Assembly: GCA_902464015.1 (NCBI GenBank)
Contig: CABQHM010000102.1
Coordinates: 1-6,906, forward strand
Direction of reading: 5' to 3'
Source: an uncultured Coriobacteriales bacterium
GTDB taxonomy: Bacteria; Actinomycetota; Coriobacteriia; Coriobacteriales; UMGS124
DNA length: 6,906 nt
The number at the start of each line of letters is the position of its first letter. Positions within the stretch are counted from its first letter, which is position 1. The notes beneath the pieces were generated by a model. That model had not been told where the DNA came from and searched no databases. It saw only the letters and a list, made by a program, of their open reading frames with translations. The translations under genes were made by a program, and so were the position numbers. This document shows, piece after piece, positions 6,514 to 6,906 of this stretch.

Positions 6514-6518
6514 AATGA
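6492..6518. promoter_or_regulatory. Palindromic operator overlapping the defence promoter
   Basis: TCATTTTGCAC (6492-6502) and GTGCAAAATGA (6508-6518) form a perfect 11-bp inverted repeat around GATTT. It covers the -35 box and most of the spacer of the minus-strand promoter, the usual place for a dimeric repressor to block RNA polymerase. Its spacing (centre to centre 16 bases) suits a helix-turn-helix dimer. No regulator gene is visible in the window, so the binding protein would be encoded elsewhere or be one of the module's own proteins. A transcribed hairpin is less likely because the site lies upstream of the predicted transcription start. Confidence 0.55.
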
Positions 6519-6527
6519 TGTTTCTAA

Positions 6528-6555
6528 GGCTCGCGAGGCTGGAAGCGGCTCGCGA
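6528..6555. repeat. Short direct repeat GGCTCGCGA
   Basis: GGCTCGCGA occurs at 6528-6536 and 6547-6555, 19 bases apart, between the operator and the end of the next gene. It may be a junction scar at the cassette edge or chance in GC-rich DNA. Confidence 0.3.
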
Positions 6556-6591
6556 AAAAGAAGGTGGACGACGCGCCGCTCTGACCAGTGT

Positions 6592-6619
6592 GCTGCGCAG
6601 GCGCTACGCGGAGCGCAGC
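6592..6619. other. Inverted repeat over a gene end
   Basis: GCTGCGC (6592-6598) and GCGCAGC (6613-6619) can form a 7-bp stem with a 14-base loop containing the stop codon of the partial minus-strand gene. There is no adjacent T-run, though minus-strand T-rich sequence (CTTCTTTTTC) follows about 30 bases on. A weak candidate for a transcript end. Confidence 0.25.
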
Positions 6620-6906
6620 CCGATCGTCTCCACCCCTTCCGCCGCGCTGAGCACGCTTGCCATGCCGAACGCCTCTTCGGCCCATTGGTCGCCTCCGGTG
6701 TCGCCGGTAATCACGAGCGAGGGCCAGAGCTCCCGCAGGGCGTCGGGGTCCGCTCCTTCGGGCGGCAGCGCGCCTGCGTCGAGGACGTCTGCGCGGCCGG
6801 GGGACGCCCCCAGCGCGCCGGCGACGTCCGCGCACCCGAGCCGGGCGCGTCTGCCCCCGCCCGCGACGCGCACGGCGAGGGACCCGGCGTCGGCAGGAGA
6901 GAGCCA
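6604..6906 (-). CDS. Unrecognised protein, C-terminal end only
   Basis: The frame is open from the window edge (WLSPADAGSLAVRVAGGGRR) to TAG at 6604-6606, giving the last 100 residues of a longer protein. Visible parts are an Ala/Gly/Arg-rich stretch, then ADVLDAGALPPEGADPDALR, ELWPSLVITGDTGGDQWAEE and the end GVETIGLRSA. The hydrophobic strand LVITG followed by GGD looks like the end of an alpha/beta or metallo-beta-lactamase-like fold, and the strand after it (ETIGLRS) would close the sheet. I cannot name a family. Codon use is strongly GC-rich, like the polysaccharide genes, so it probably belongs to the resident chromosome, with the defence cassette placed downstream of it. The 150 bases between this gene and the ATPase hold the promoter and operator. 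Confidence 0.55.
   Translation of the reverse strand, partial: WLSPADAGSLAVRVAGGGRRARLGCADVAGALGASPGRADVLDAGALPPEGADPDALRELWPSLVITGDTGGDQWAEEAFGMASVLSAAEGVETIGLRSA

Noticed and set aside
6481..6518. The palindrome as a rho-independent terminator.
   Set aside because: It is AT-rich, lacks a following T-run, and lies upstream of a gene start rather than after a gene end.

Overview
The window is GC-rich throughout its main genes (many codons end in G or C) and carries a DUF4012 envelope protein beside an rmlB gene. This suggests a high-GC Gram-positive, most likely an actinobacterium of the Coriobacteriia type (Olsenella or Collinsella-like). That placement is inference from composition and gene content; no rRNA or other marker is present.

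Left part (1-3844), surface-polysaccharide locus, genes on the minus strand: a DUF4012 protein (3844 to 1970) is followed by rmlB (dTDP-glucose 4,6-dehydratase). rmlB is split by an IS256-family insertion sequence (217-1692). The IS has 26-bp imperfect terminal inverted repeats and a 9-bp target duplication. Removing the IS and one copy of the duplication restores the rmlB reading frame through its NAD-binding motif GGCGFIGSN. The transposase gene has an in-frame amber codon after residue 115, so this copy is probably unable to move itself. Its leader has a perfect 10-bp foldback ending at the start codon, arranged as in elements that silence read-through transcripts. Between the DUF4012 gene and rmlB lies a degenerate 30-bp tandem array that reads partly as decapeptide repeats.

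Middle part (3845-4462), a relic zone on the plus strand: a gene remnant with a one-base frameshift and no recognisable beginning ends at 4340. It is followed by a well-initiated but truncated zinc-ribbon gene (start 4396) that runs into the 3' end of the next gene.

Right part (4463-6518), a two-gene minus-strand cassette: an AAA15/OLD-like ABC ATPase (6455 to 5130) and an RloB-family protein (5128 to 4463), one base apart. This is the architecture of RloA/RloB and AbiL abortive-infection modules and resembles the ATPase-plus-TOPRIM logic of PARIS. A promoter with an 11-bp perfect palindrome between its -35 and -10 lies just upstream, so the cassette is probably repressed at that site. The last 300 bases hold the C-terminal end of an unrecognised minus-strand protein.

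The overall picture is a surface-polysaccharide locus that has accumulated an IS insertion, gene relics and an anti-phage cassette. The defence module belongs to a known family; the regulatory structures and the repeat array are the less expected features.
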